Positions 34,913 through 44,093 of a stretch of 59,418 bases of DNA are shown piece after piece. Under the pieces are notes generated by a model, which saw only the letters and a program-made list of their open reading frames with translations, made no database searches and had not been told where the DNA came from. Numbering within the stretch: the first letter of the stretch is position 1; every line of letters starts with the position of its first letter. The stretch is taken from NCBI GenBank assembly GCA_910579935.1, contig CAJTVQ010000025.1, positions 1-59,418 of the forward strand, written 5' to 3'. A program made the translations under genes and the position numbers. This DNA comes from an uncultured Lachnospiraceae bacterium (GTDB lineage Bacteria; Bacillota; Clostridia; Lachnospirales; Lachnospiraceae).

Positions 34913-35773
34913 TTATATCTGCGATTCCCTGATATACTCCGCTATTGCATCATGCCAGTCCGCAAAACGATAATCCGCAGTCAGCTTCAGCATATAATTC
35001 TCCAATACCGAATAAGCCGGTCTGGGTGCGGAAGCCGGATTGTCTTTCTCATATTCGGAAGTGCTTATCGCTTCCACCTCCGTACTTTTTCCTGCCAGCC
35101 GGAAAATCTCTTTTGTAAAATCCGCCCAGCTGCAATACCCTTCACAGGTTCCGTGGAATATTCCGTAATTGTCCGTAGGAAGCAGATGCACAATCGCTTT
35201 AGCCAGTTCATCCGCACTGGTAGGAGACCCAATCTGGTCCATCACTACCCTGACCTTATCATGGGTTTCCGACAGACGAAGCATCGTTCTCACAAAGTTC
35301 TTACCCTCTCCATACAGCCACGCCGTCCGTACTATAAAATAATTTTGGGCAAAATCCCGCACAAAATTCTCTCCCGCCAGCTTAGAGGCGCCATACACAC
35401 CCTGCGGATCCGTCCTGTCAAACTCCAAATACGGCTTGTCCGCTGTTCCGGAAAATACATAATCCGTAGATACCTGCACCAGCTTAGCTCCTGCTTCCGA
35501 TGCTGCCACGGCCAGATTGCGCGGCCCAATGGCATTGATGCGGTAAGCATTGTCCACATCCGTCTCACAGGCATTTACATTCGTATGTGCCGCACAGTTA
35601 ATAATTGCATAGGGCCTGACTTCCCTCACCAGCCCGAGCACCTTGTCAACATCCGTAATATCCAGCTGCGCCACATCCGTATTCACCAGTTCAATATCCG
35701 TATTTCCCGCATATTGTTTGTTTATTGCAACCCCCAATTGTCCGTTACATCCGGTAACGATGATTTTCTTCAT
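34913..35773 (-). CDS. rfbD: dTDP-4-dehydrorhamnose reductase-like protein
   Basis: 286 residues from ATG 35773, picked because the nucleotide-binding start MKKIIVTGCNGQLG follows it and GGAGG lies 10 bases upstream. Catalytic Y-x-x-x-K in GVYGASKLAGE, and the sequence STDYVFSGTADKPYLE is typical. It makes dTDP-L-rhamnose in the last step of the Rml pathway. None of rmlA, rmlB or rmlC is nearby, so these would need to be elsewhere on the chromosome. Homologues that act on other sugars exist, so the substrate is not certain. Confidence 0.88.
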   Translation of the reverse strand: MKKIIVTGCNGQLGVAINKQYAGNTDIELVNTDVAQLDITDVDKVLGLVREVRPYAIINCAAHTNVNACETDVDNAYRINAIGPRNLAVAASEAGAKLVQVSTDYVFSGTADKPYLEFDRTDPQGVYGASKLAGENFVRDFAQNYFIVRTAWLYGEGKNFVRTMLRLSETHDKVRVVMDQIGSPTSADELAKAIVHLLPTDNYGIFHGTCEGYCSWADFTKEIFRLAGKSTEVEAISTSEYEKDNPASAPRPAYSVLENYMLKLTADYRFADWHDAIAEYIRESQI

Positions 35774-35973
35774 GAACCATAATCCTCCATAATCTGTTGT
35801 TCTTTTTATCATACAACCCCCGATTTTATTATGCAAGCATATTTCGTAAATCCCCATGGAAATCGCGGCGGACAGGTAAACTGATCATCAGCGAAAGCAA
35901 ACGCTAAATAGAATCTACCCTGATTCCGTCATAAAATCTTAAGAATTTTGTTGAATTTTCCTTTCTTTTTCTA

Positions 35974-36002
35974 GTGACTATCAATATTTTCTGTGTTATA
36001 AT
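35974..36002 (+). promoter_or_regulatory. Putative promoter of DUF3048 lipoprotein gene
   Basis: GTGACT (35974-35979) and TATAAT (35997-36002) are 17 bases apart, 70 bases before the start codon. The 298-base gap (35774-36071) otherwise holds nothing that I recognise. Confidence 0.5.
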
Positions 36003-36071
36003 TGCGTTTGTGGTATTTTCAATCAACTTGTTACCAACATAAAAATTTAAATATGAAAGCGAGGATTATAC

Positions 36072-37274
36072 ATGAAACGATTACAAGTACTTCTTCTCGT
36101 CGCATTATCCTCCACACTCCTACTGTTCGGCTGTGGAAAAGAAGAAGAAGCGGACGCACCCGTAGTTTCTCAGGTTATTGAAAAACAATCAGGAACAGAA
36201 AGTCAGGGCGAACAAACTTTAGATGAATCTGACAAGCCCCAGGAAGAAGAAGTGGTGGATGATGAAGAACCGCCGGCAGAAGGAATGGTCAGAAGCACTC
36301 TGACGCATGAATGGATCAGCGGCGATATAGAAAAGAACCGTCCCATTGCAATCATGGTGCCGAATGATTCCGCCGCACTGCCCCATTACAATATTTCCAA
36401 AGCGGATATTCTTTACGAATGCCCTGTAGAAGGCGGTATCACCAGAACTATGGCGGTCATTAAAGATTGGGAAAGCCTTGACCGGATCGGCAATGTCAGA
36501 AGCTGCCGTGATTACTTTGTATACTGGTCTTTCGAGTGGGATGCCATTTATCTGCACTTCGGCGGTCCTTACTATATCAATGAACTCGTAGAAAGGTCGG
36601 ATACCGACCATATTACCGGATGTGCTTATGGTGATAAGAGAACCGACGGACTTTATGAAGGTACCTTTTACCGTGCTACCGATAAAAAAGCTCCTCATAA
36701 CGCATATGCAAGCGCAGACGGAATCAACAAGGGGATTGAAAAGTTTAATATTTCCAAAACTTACCGTGACGGATATTATAATCCCAATCATTTCAAATTC
36801 GCTTCCTCTAAGGAACCGAACACTTTAGAGCAGTACGGCAATTCCATTTCTGCAAAGGAAATCGATATGACTTCCGCTTATCCGGTAACCAAGACTTCCT
36901 TTACCTATAATGATTCCGACGGTTTATACTACCGTTCCATGTACGGAAAAGCCGATGTGGATGCTGCAAACAACAATCAGCAGCTCGCCTTTAAAAATGT
37001 CCTGGTACAGTTTACATACCATGAGGTAAGAGATGCCAAAGATTACCTTGCATTCCAGGTACACGATACCAAGAGGGACGGTTATTTCTTCACTAACGGA
37101 AAAGGTATCCATGTAACATGGAAAAAGACCACCGATTATGAACCGACCAAGTATTATGACGATGACGGAAATGAAATACAAGTAAACACTGGAAAGACGA
37201 TGATCTGTATTGTAAAACAGGGCGCATCTTTCGATGTAGACGGAACTTCTTACAAGTCCTCCGTTAAGAACTAA
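36072..37274 (+). CDS. DUF3048 lipoprotein (YerB-like)
   Basis: 400 residues. Lipobox LFGC with Cys21, then an acidic linker (about 24-75) and two DUF3048 blocks: an N-terminal one with RPIAIMVPNDSAALPHYN and MAVIKDWESLDRIGNVRSCR, and a C-terminal one (about 250-395). It is anchored outside the cell. Family members such as B. subtilis YerB have no firm function; links to cell envelope are suggested. It stands alone as a plus-strand gene between two minus-strand groups, with its own promoter and terminator. Confidence 0.9.
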   Translation: MKRLQVLLLVALSSTLLLFGCGKEEEADAPVVSQVIEKQSGTESQGEQTLDESDKPQEEEVVDDEEPPAEGMVRSTLTHEWISGDIEKNRPIAIMVPNDSAALPHYNISKADILYECPVEGGITRTMAVIKDWESLDRIGNVRSCRDYFVYWSFEWDAIYLHFGGPYYINELVERSDTDHITGCAYGDKRTDGLYEGTFYRATDKKAPHNAYASADGINKGIEKFNISKTYRDGYYNPNHFKFASSKEPNTLEQYGNSISAKEIDMTSAYPVTKTSFTYNDSDGLYYRSMYGKADVDAANNNQQLAFKNVLVQFTYHEVRDAKDYLAFQVHDTKRDGYFFTNGKGIHVTWKKTTDYEPTKYYDDDGNEIQVNTGKTMICIVKQGASFDVDGTSYKSSVKN

Positions 37275-37286
37275 ATTTAAAAATAC

Positions 37287-37321
37287 AAAAAGCTTTCGGA
37301 AATCAATCCGAAAGCTTTTTT
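37287..37321. terminator. Bidirectional rho-independent terminator
   Basis: AAAAAGCTTTCGGA (37287-37300), loop AATCAA, TCCGAAAGCTTTTT (37307-37320) form a 14-bp perfect stem with A- and T-tails on both sides. It ends the DUF3048 gene (plus) and leuA (minus). Confidence 0.9.
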
Positions 37322-37342
37322 ATTCCCCAGCCCGGTTATCTC

Positions 37343-39025
37343 TTATTTTCTGTTCCCGATTCCCAAACGGTTCACCGCCGAGAAAATGGCTCTTACAGAA
37401 GCCCTTGTGATATTCGAGCTTACACCGACACCGTACGTAACGCATCCCGTATCCACATCCAGCAGATGGATGTAAGCCGCTGCCTGCGAATTGGAGCCGC
37501 TCTGCAATGCATGTTCCTCGTAATCGAGAATCTTCATTCCTTCTCCCAGTTCCTCCTGCAATCCCCGCTTCACTGCATCAATCGGGCCGTTACCCACTGC
37601 CTCAAATTTCTTCTCCACTCCGTTATCCGTATAAACTACCTTAACCCGTGTATCAAACTCGGATGAGATTTCGTCACTCAGGTCATCCACCCGCAGCTTT
37701 CTGAAATGCAGCGGTTCTTTGCGCTCCAGATACTCCTGACGGAACTGCTCCATAATCTGATCCGGCGATACCTCTCCCTGTTTTTCCGAAATCTTCTGAA
37801 TGACATTGGCAAACTCCCGGTGCATACTCTTCGGCAGTTTAAAGCCAAAGTATGTATCCATAATGAAGGCGACACCGCCCTTTCCGGACTGTGAATTAAT
37901 GCGCACGATCGGTTCATATTCCCTGCCGATATCCGCCGGATCGATCGGCAGATAAGGTACCTGCCATATCTCACTCTGCCGCTCCTTCATCGCCTTGACG
38001 CCCTTGTTAATGGCATCCTGATGGGAACCGGAAAATGCGGTAAATACCATCTTGCCGGCATAAGGATGTCTCGGATGAACCGGTATCTTGCAGCATCTTT
38101 CATAGATTTCTATGCACTCGTTAATTTTCTCAATATTCAGTTCCGGATCAATCCCCTGTGAAAACATATTATATGCTATATTCAGGACATCCACGTTTCC
38201 GGTTCTCTCGCCGTTGCCGAACAACGTTCCCTCCACGCGCTGCGCTCCGGCCAGCAGGGATAATTCCGCACTCGCCACACCGGTCCCGCGGTCATTATGG
38301 GGATGCACGCTTAAGATAATGCTTTCCCTGTTCTTAAAATGCCTGTTCATCCATTCAATCTGATCTGCATATACATTGGGTGTCGTCATTTCCACTGTAG
38401 AAGGCAGATTGATGATGACCGGGTTTTCCTTCGCTGCTCCCCATGTCTCCTGTACTGCCGTACAGATTTCCAGTGCAAAATCCAGCTCGGTTCCGGTAAA
38501 GCTCTCCGGTGAATACTCTAAAATAATCTTCCCCGGAAATTTTTCCGCTCTCTCCTTTACCATTTTCGTCCCCTGCACCGCAATATCAATAATCTGTGCC
38601 CGGTCCATACCGAACACCACATCCCTCTGCAGCGTGGATGTAGAATTATAAATATGCACAATTGCCTGTTTACAGCCTTCAATAGACTCAAACGTCCGTT
38701 CGATCAGTTCTTCCCTGCACTGCGTCAATACCTGCACCACCACATCGTCCGGAATCATCCTGCGGTCCACCAGCTGGCGCAGAAAATCGAATTCGATCTG
38801 ACTGGCTGCCGGAAATCCGATTTCAATCTCCTTAAAACCCAATTTTATTAAGTACTGGAACATCTCTATTTTTTCGTCCACTACCATCGGATCGATCAGT
38901 GCCTGGTTACCATCCCTCAAATCTACACTGCACCATACGGGAGCTTTCTCTATCTCCCGGTTCGGCCACTCACGTTCCGGATAATCTACCACCGGATTCC
39001 GGCGGTATCTGCTATAATTTAACAT
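37343..39025 (-). CDS. leuA: 2-isopropylmalate synthase (LeuA2-type)
   Basis: 560 residues from ATG 39025, 9 bases after GGAGG; the ATG three codons upstream touches that site. First committed step of leucine synthesis, condensing acetyl-CoA with 2-oxoisovalerate. Catalytic TIM barrel with VDLRDGNQ at the start, the metal ligands in SVHPHNDRGTG, and a C-terminal LeuA dimer/regulatory domain (about 430-560) ending in SNITRASVRAIFSAVNRLG. The N-terminus NYSRYRRNPVVDYPERxWP is that of the longer LeuA type 2. No other leu gene is adjacent. A hairpin lies between it and the HPr gene upstream. Confidence 0.95.
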   Translation of the reverse strand: MLNYSRYRRNPVVDYPEREWPNREIEKAPVWCSVDLRDGNQALIDPMVVDEKIEMFQYLIKLGFKEIEIGFPAASQIEFDFLRQLVDRRMIPDDVVVQVLTQCREELIERTFESIEGCKQAIVHIYNSTSTLQRDVVFGMDRAQIIDIAVQGTKMVKERAEKFPGKIILEYSPESFTGTELDFALEICTAVQETWGAAKENPVIINLPSTVEMTTPNVYADQIEWMNRHFKNRESIILSVHPHNDRGTGVASAELSLLAGAQRVEGTLFGNGERTGNVDVLNIAYNMFSQGIDPELNIEKINECIEIYERCCKIPVHPRHPYAGKMVFTAFSGSHQDAINKGVKAMKERQSEIWQVPYLPIDPADIGREYEPIVRINSQSGKGGVAFIMDTYFGFKLPKSMHREFANVIQKISEKQGEVSPDQIMEQFRQEYLERKEPLHFRKLRVDDLSDEISSEFDTRVKVVYTDNGVEKKFEAVGNGPIDAVKRGLQEELGEGMKILDYEEHALQSGSNSQAAAYIHLLDVDTGCVTYGVGVSSNITRASVRAIFSAVNRLGIGNRK

Positions 39026-39067
39026 AATTCCCATCCTCCATTATTTTTGTTCTCCTACAGGACATAC

Positions 39068-39091
39068 AAAAGCCGACTCATGAGAGCCGGC
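39068..39091 (-). terminator. Hairpin between HPr-like gene and leuA
   Basis: On the minus strand GCCGGCTC-TCAT-GAGTCGGC followed by TTTT: an 8-bp stem with one G-T pair. It lies 42 bases before the leuA start, so it is either the terminator of the HPr gene, with little room for an independent leuA promoter, or an attenuator. No T-box features are visible. Confidence 0.65.
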
Positions 39092-39146
39092 ATATTGTCA
39101 TAATCAGACTGCACTTATATTGTATCCTATCGTAAAGCTGCTTCCA

Positions 39147-39410
39147 TCATTCCCCGAGCCCGCTTTCAATGGCATGAACCAAAGACTTCAATGCCTCTTC
39201 TTCGTCCTCACCCTCACATACGAACTCCACCTCATCGCCGCACTTTACACACGCACCCAATACACTAAGCACACTTTTCGCATTTGCCGTATTCTCTCTG
39301 AATGTAAACGTAATCAATGACTTAAACTGCATTGCCTCTTTACATAGGATGCCTGCCGGCCGTAGATGCAGCCCTGTGGGGTTCTTAATAACTACCTTCT
39401 GGCTTACCAT
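39147..39410 (-). CDS. ptsH: HPr-family phosphocarrier protein
   Basis: 87 residues. Active-site H15 in NPTGLHLRPAG and the regulatory S46 (NAKSVLSVL) are both present, so it could work in the phosphotransferase system and in HPr-kinase signalling. The middle differs from usual HPr (GACVKCGDEVEFVCEGEDEEEAL with two Cys). GGAGG lies 9 bases before ATG. It is not next to ptsI; it lies between glmM and leuA. It might be a paralogue (for example Crh-like but with H15) rather than the main HPr. Confidence 0.88.
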   Translation of the reverse strand: MVSQKVVIKNPTGLHLRPAGILCKEAMQFKSLITFTFRENTANAKSVLSVLGACVKCGDEVEFVCEGEDEEEALKSLVHAIESGLGE

Positions 39411-39499
39411 ACCCTTCTTCCTCCAAACTCATATGCCCGTTATCTTACGCAAATATTATCTAATACCTACTATATCATCTTTTCAGTTGCTTGTGAAGC

Positions 39500-40849
39500 C
39501 TAAAGCATAATATTCTGAATCAAGTCAGCCAGTTTTTTGGCCTCCTCGTCAATCTGCTTCTTATCCTTCCCCTCAATCATGACACGCACCAACGGCTCCG
39601 TTCCCGAAGGCCGGATCAACACCCTGCCCTCACCGGCAAATTTCTTGTTCAGCTCCGCTATTGCATCCGCAATTTCCGGATAATCCATATATTTTTCTTT
39701 CTTATGGCTGGGAACTTTGGCATTCACCAAAGCCTGCGGCAGTACTTCCATCACTCCGGCAAGCTCAGAAAGCGGCTGTCCGGTTTCCACCATAACCTGC
39801 AGCAGGTGCAGCGCACTCAGCAGACCGTCGCCGGTCGTATTTTCATCTAAAAAGATTATATGCCCCGACTGCTCTCCGCCCAGACTGGCGCCGATTTCTT
39901 TCATTCTTTCCAAAACATAGCGGTCTCCCACTTTCGTCTGCTCCATCTTAATACCGTTCTTTTCACCCATAATGAAAAATCCAAGATTACTCATGACGGT
40001 CGCCACAATTATATTCTTACTCAATTTACCCTGATTCTTCATATGATTTCCGACGATTGCCATAATCTGGTCACCGTCTACGATATTTCCCTGCTCATCC
40101 ACAGCCAGCAGTCTGTCGGCATCACCGTCAAAAGCAAGACCTATCTGTGCCTTTTCGTAAACCACCCTTGCCTGAAGTTCCTGCATATGCGTGGAACCGC
40201 AGTTGGCATTGATATTCGTTCCATCCGGGCTGTTATGGATCGCCACGATTTCACCTCCCAGTTCCTTCAATGCTTCTATGGATGTATAATAAGACGCGCC
40301 CTCCGCACAATCCACGACTATCTTCAATCCCCGCAGATCCACGCTGACTGCCTTGATCGAATGATTAATATATTCTTCCCTTGCATCGGTACGGTACTTT
40401 ACCTTCCCAACCCTCGCTCCTATGGGAAATTTCACGTCTTTCATTCCGCTTTTTATCAAAGCTTCTATCTCGTCCTCCAAAGAATCGGGAAGTTTATATC
40501 CATCCCCGTCGAAGAATTTGATGCCGTTGAATTCCACCGGATTGTGGGAAGCCGAAATAACAACGCCTGCATCGACCTTATATTTTCTTGTCAGGTATGC
40601 GATCGCCGGCGTAGGAAGCACTCCGACATACACACAATTTGCTCCCACGGAACAAGCTCCCGCCATCAGCGAATTGGCCAGCATATCTCCCGAAATACGT
40701 GTATCGCAGCCCACCATGATGGTGGGTTTATGCGCTTTTTCCTTTGTCAGCACATAGGCGCCTGCCTGCCCCAGCTGCATAGCCAAAAGCGGAGTCAGTT
40801 CCTCATTTGCCACCCCTCTTACACCGTCTGTACCAAACAATCTGCTCAT
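39500..40849 (-). CDS. glmM: Phosphoglucosamine mutase
   Basis: 449 residues from ATG 40849 (SRLFGTDGVRG), the usual length; AAAGGAG lies 12 bases before it. A longer version from ATG 40903, which overlaps the cdaR stop as TAATG, would add 18 residues. Converts glucosamine-6-phosphate to glucosamine-1-phosphate for peptidoglycan. Phosphoserine S101 in VISASHNP, metal site FDGDADRLLAVD, and C-terminal RPSGTEPLVRVM are all present. Follows cdaA-cdaR; GlmM is known to bind and inhibit CdaA, linking wall synthesis to c-di-AMP. Confidence 0.95.
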   Translation of the reverse strand: MSRLFGTDGVRGVANEELTPLLAMQLGQAGAYVLTKEKAHKPTIMVGCDTRISGDMLANSLMAGACSVGANCVYVGVLPTPAIAYLTRKYKVDAGVVISASHNPVEFNGIKFFDGDGYKLPDSLEDEIEALIKSGMKDVKFPIGARVGKVKYRTDAREEYINHSIKAVSVDLRGLKIVVDCAEGASYYTSIEALKELGGEIVAIHNSPDGTNINANCGSTHMQELQARVVYEKAQIGLAFDGDADRLLAVDEQGNIVDGDQIMAIVGNHMKNQGKLSKNIIVATVMSNLGFFIMGEKNGIKMEQTKVGDRYVLERMKEIGASLGGEQSGHIIFLDENTTGDGLLSALHLLQVMVETGQPLSELAGVMEVLPQALVNAKVPSHKKEKYMDYPEIADAIAELNKKFAGEGRVLIRPSGTEPLVRVMIEGKDKKQIDEEAKKLADLIQNIML

Positions 40850-40902
40850 ATAACTTTCATACTCCTTTCTGTCCTGCACAATCTCTCCGTCTGCCGTCTG
40901 CA

Positions 40903-42201
40903 TTACTCCTCTGCTTTTTCTTCTATGGTCAGCCGTACCGTCACATTCTCCCGCAGTTCTACCTCTTCCGGCAGATTTAACGATAACCGTACATCATAAT
41001 ATCCTTCCCGTACTTCTTCCAGCGCTCCGGAAGCGATCAGGCTTTCAATATCCACCGACGGATGAAGCTGCCCCGCATCGATTGCATTTACATCTCCGGC
41101 AAGTCCCCGCACCTGTATCTGGAATTCTTCTTCGTATGTCGATACTTTTGCCTCATAACCTTCCGGCAGGTTATCCACTGTAATATCCGCTTCCGCTATG
41201 GTAAATGTCCTTACGATCTCCCGTTCTACATATGCCGTAACCGTCACGTTGCCATCAAATTCCGGATTGGCAAACTCCATACTGCCCGGCATATACTTGT
41301 CAATATCAATTACCTTGACAACGTTCTCGGTAGCCCCTGTCAGATCAATTTCTGTATCCGGTATTTCGATTACGGACAGATTATTCAGTATATTGGCTTT
41401 TCCGGCCAAAGAAACTGCTTCCATCGAACCGGTCACCACTCCCGTTGCCCGATAGCCCGCTGCCGGTATACCCGACGCCGAGAAGCGCAGCGGCACCGAC
41501 TTCGTTGCAAGAATCTCTACTTTAACTCCTACGTTATTGATATTCAATGTCAGTTTATCTTTCGGCACTTCTACTTTGTTCCCATTCTTATCCACATTAT
41601 ACAGCTTAATCTCTGCGCTGGTGCCGATATCGCTGGTAAATCCGGTCACATTCACGTTCACTTCCGCAGTCTTGATCTGGGAAACCACCGATTCCGGTCC
41701 GGAGACACGCACCAGATTCTGATCCGGCGTCACTGCCCCAATGATATATTCCTCCTGAAGGGAACCGGATGTAGTCGTAGTCAGAGGGATCGATATGGTC
41801 TTTTTATCTTCTATGTTCAGCTTCAGTATATCGTTACTGGTCTTGATGCTGCTTACGGAATTCTGATTGCGCCTTGTTGATACTTCTATATGGATCGTAT
41901 TCAGATTCGTCAGCTTATTCATATCCGCAATCGCCACGATATTATCTTCGCTGCTCATACTGTCCGTCATGGAACGCGGAACCATGATCGTAATGGAATC
42001 AATCACATCCGTATTATCCAGTACCTCATACATCTTGCCCTGACTGGTAATAAGATTGGAGTTTATGATCTGTACGGGAACATCCGTAAAATATACAGGC
42101 GTGGATGGATTATTGATATTCGTCACAAGCAGCCAAAGAATGCCCGCGAAAAGAATAGAGCCTATTTTCAATCCGAGATTACTGGTCAGTTTCTTTCCCA
42201 T
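40903..42201 (-). CDS. cdaR: CdaR/YbbR-like membrane-anchored regulator
   Basis: 432 residues. One N-terminal membrane segment (about 8-25: LGLKIGSILFAGILWLLV) and then four extracytoplasmic YbbR repeats, each with a conserved VxVPLRxxxx-like or VKVxxLPEGYEAKV-like strand pattern (for example SVPLRFSASG and DNLPEGYEAKVS). It interacts with CdaA in the membrane in known species. Overlaps the cdaA gene by 23 bases; this means strict coupling. Confidence 0.92.
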   Translation of the reverse strand: MGKKLTSNLGLKIGSILFAGILWLLVTNINNPSTPVYFTDVPVQIINSNLITSQGKMYEVLDNTDVIDSITIMVPRSMTDSMSSEDNIVAIADMNKLTNLNTIHIEVSTRRNQNSVSSIKTSNDILKLNIEDKKTISIPLTTTTSGSLQEEYIIGAVTPDQNLVRVSGPESVVSQIKTAEVNVNVTGFTSDIGTSAEIKLYNVDKNGNKVEVPKDKLTLNINNVGVKVEILATKSVPLRFSASGIPAAGYRATGVVTGSMEAVSLAGKANILNNLSVIEIPDTEIDLTGATENVVKVIDIDKYMPGSMEFANPEFDGNVTVTAYVEREIVRTFTIAEADITVDNLPEGYEAKVSTYEEEFQIQVRGLAGDVNAIDAGQLHPSVDIESLIASGALEEVREGYYDVRLSLNLPEEVELRENVTVRLTIEEKAEE

Positions 42202-43057
42202 TCTTTTTCCTTCCCTTCCATCGCTTACCCTTTTTCTCCTCCGGCTGCTGCTTATCCTGTATTCTATGCAGCCTCTCTTTCAGCGCCTCCCCATCCAGAT
42301 TGCGCTCCAGCTGCCCTTCCAGGGCCACACTGATTTTCCCGGTTTCTTCCGACACGATAACCGTCAGGGAATCCGTTGCCTCCGAAATTCCCACCCCTGC
42401 CCTGTGTCTGGTTCCCAAGTCTTTACTTAACGCCATGTTATCGGAAAGCGGCAGATAACAGGTCGCAGAAGTTACACGGTTTCCACGTACGATAACAGCG
42501 CCGTCATGCAGCGGCGTATTATGCTCAAATATATTGATCAGCAACTGACTTGAAACAATACCGTCTATATCGATCCCCGTCCGTTCATATTCCGCCAGAG
42601 ACTGGGCCCGTTCCATTACGATCAGTGCACCGGTCTTTACCTTGCCCATTTCCACACATGCCTTCGCGATCTCATTCACCGTCCGGTCCGAAAAAAGCCC
42701 GGTCTCCTGCTTTCCCGAATCAAACGGAATAAGGGAGGAAATAATATTCTTCCTGCCCAATTCCTCCAGCGCCTTTCTCAGTTCCGGCTGTAAGATCACA
42801 ATGATCGCCGTGGCGGCTATCCCCACCACATTCTCGGCAATCCAAAGAATGGTATTCATTTCGAAAGCTGCTGCTATCAGTAAAAATACCGCTATCACCA
42901 CAACGCCTTTTAGCAAAGACCATGCTTTTGTAGTTTTTACCCAAACCAAAATATGGTAAATCAGAAAGGAGATAATGGCTATCTCCACAATATCCGTCCA
43001 TATGATGCTTGGCATACGCCAGAAATATCTGCCAATAATTTCTTGAATCTGCTGCAT
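42179..43057 (-). CDS. cdaA: Diadenylate cyclase CdaA
   Basis: 292 residues. Three N-terminal membrane segments (about 20-38, 48-62, 66-85), then the DAC domain: TPLHDGAVIVRGNRV (DGA) and GTRHRAGVGISE (RHR). It makes c-di-AMP from two ATP, a messenger essential in many Firmicutes that controls potassium and osmolyte uptake and wall integrity. The C-terminal tail is basic with PEEKKGKRWKGRKK. A strong Shine-Dalgarno is not visible (weak TGGAATGGG). Upstream lies a same-strand unknown membrane protein with a 21-base gap. Confidence 0.95.
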   Translation of the reverse strand: MQQIQEIIGRYFWRMPSIIWTDIVEIAIISFLIYHILVWVKTTKAWSLLKGVVVIAVFLLIAAAFEMNTILWIAENVVGIAATAIIVILQPELRKALEELGRKNIISSLIPFDSGKQETGLFSDRTVNEIAKACVEMGKVKTGALIVMERAQSLAEYERTGIDIDGIVSSQLLINIFEHNTPLHDGAVIVRGNRVTSATCYLPLSDNMALSKDLGTRHRAGVGISEATDSLTVIVSEETGKISVALEGQLERNLDGEALKERLHRIQDKQQPEEKKGKRWKGRKKNGKETDQ

Positions 43058-43078
43058 ATCAACCCATTCCAGTCCTAA

Positions 43079-44059
43079 TTATGATCTACCCATTCTTTTG
43101 TCCTCCGTGTTTCTCTGTGAAGGACGTGCTTTCTTCTGTTGATTTATCTTTTTTACTTTTCGCTCCGGCACCGCCAATGTCACTTTCGGTACCGCTTTTA
43201 CATAATAATAGTACTCATCGTCCTCAAACTGCACCTTCTCTGTCCGGCTGTAATCCACATGAAACGTAAAGAACTGTATCACAAGCACGATCAGAGCCGC
43301 TACGATCGTTCCCGCAATTACTCCTGCGATGGATACGTTTGTATCAAACATCAGATCCCCTACCAAAAGTACCATCACATTTACCAGCGCCCCTGCCACA
43401 ATGGCAATTGTCCACGAATAATCAACAGACAGCCTGCGAATCAGATAGACGAGAAAAATAGTGATCGCAAATGCCGCAATCGTCACTACCATCGCACGGT
43501 TGTTCAGCATTCCGTCAATAATGAACCGGAACTTCGCCGTCATTTCTTCCGCATCCATGGCCGCTAAAGCCGTTATGCTGTCGCTTACGTAGACCAACAG
43601 ATAGTAGGCCACCGTTCCGCATGCTGCCGATACCGCCGACACCGGCGTACTGAGCAGTCCGAGCGCAATCGGAATCACATAAGGAATGTGCATGGAAAAA
43701 CAAATCGGAGTGAGGATCACTACTACGGTATCTCTGGGAGAAAACCTGAAATACAGCAGGAACATCAGCAAAAATGCAGCCAGCACCACTACCGCGCATT
43801 CCAGCGACACTGTATACACATGAAGCAGCACAAAGGCCGCAGCTGCAATGATCATAAAATTCATGGGCATGAAAGAACACATGAGCGCCACTACCAGTAC
43901 AACGGTCGTGTCATTGAGTCTTTCCATAAATCCCAGCTTTCCGTTAATCATCGTAAGACTGATCAGGGAAAGCAGAAACTTCATCAGCGGTATCAGATAT
44001 ACTTCAAATTTTCCATAAAATTTTTTCAAATACTGCTTTGCTACAAGTAAAGATGTCAT
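43079..44059 (-). CDS. Multi-pass membrane protein of unknown function, cdaA-linked
   Basis: 326 residues with about eight or nine hydrophobic segments from residue 22 to 270, then a cytoplasmic tail of about 55 residues that starts acidic (EKVQFEDDEYYYYVKAVPK) and ends very basic (RKVKKINQQKKARPSQRN). Starts KQYLKKFYGKFEVYLIPLMK. I do not recognise the family. The gene lies 21 bases before cdaA and 34 bases after another small membrane protein. By position it may modulate CdaA or another wall function (inference). Confidence 0.8.
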   Translation of the reverse strand: MTSLLVAKQYLKKFYGKFEVYLIPLMKFLLSLISLTMINGKLGFMERLNDTTVVLVVALMCSFMPMNFMIIAAAAFVLLHVYTVSLECAVVVLAAFLLMFLLYFRFSPRDTVVVILTPICFSMHIPYVIPIALGLLSTPVSAVSAACGTVAYYLLVYVSDSITALAAMDAEEMTAKFRFIIDGMLNNRAMVVTIAAFAITIFLVYLIRRLSVDYSWTIAIVAGALVNVMVLLVGDLMFDTNVSIAGVIAGTIVAALIVLVIQFFTFHVDYSRTEKVQFEDDEYYYYVKAVPKVTLAVPERKVKKINQQKKARPSQRNTEDKRMGRS

Positions 44060-44093
44060 AGTAACTTCCTTTCAGAGTCCAAACGGCTCTGCC

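Noticed and set aside
39026..39146. T-box or leucine attenuator before leuA
   Set aside because: No T-box sequence, specifier stem or Leu-rich leader peptide is visible; only a simple hairpin.
40903..42201. CdaR repeats considered as a possible repeat-type adhesin
   Set aside because: The single N-terminal anchor and the overlap with cdaA fit the YbbR family better.
43079..44059. ABC permease assignment for the cdaA-linked membrane protein
   Set aside because: No coupling motif or partner ATPase is visible, so it was left unassigned.
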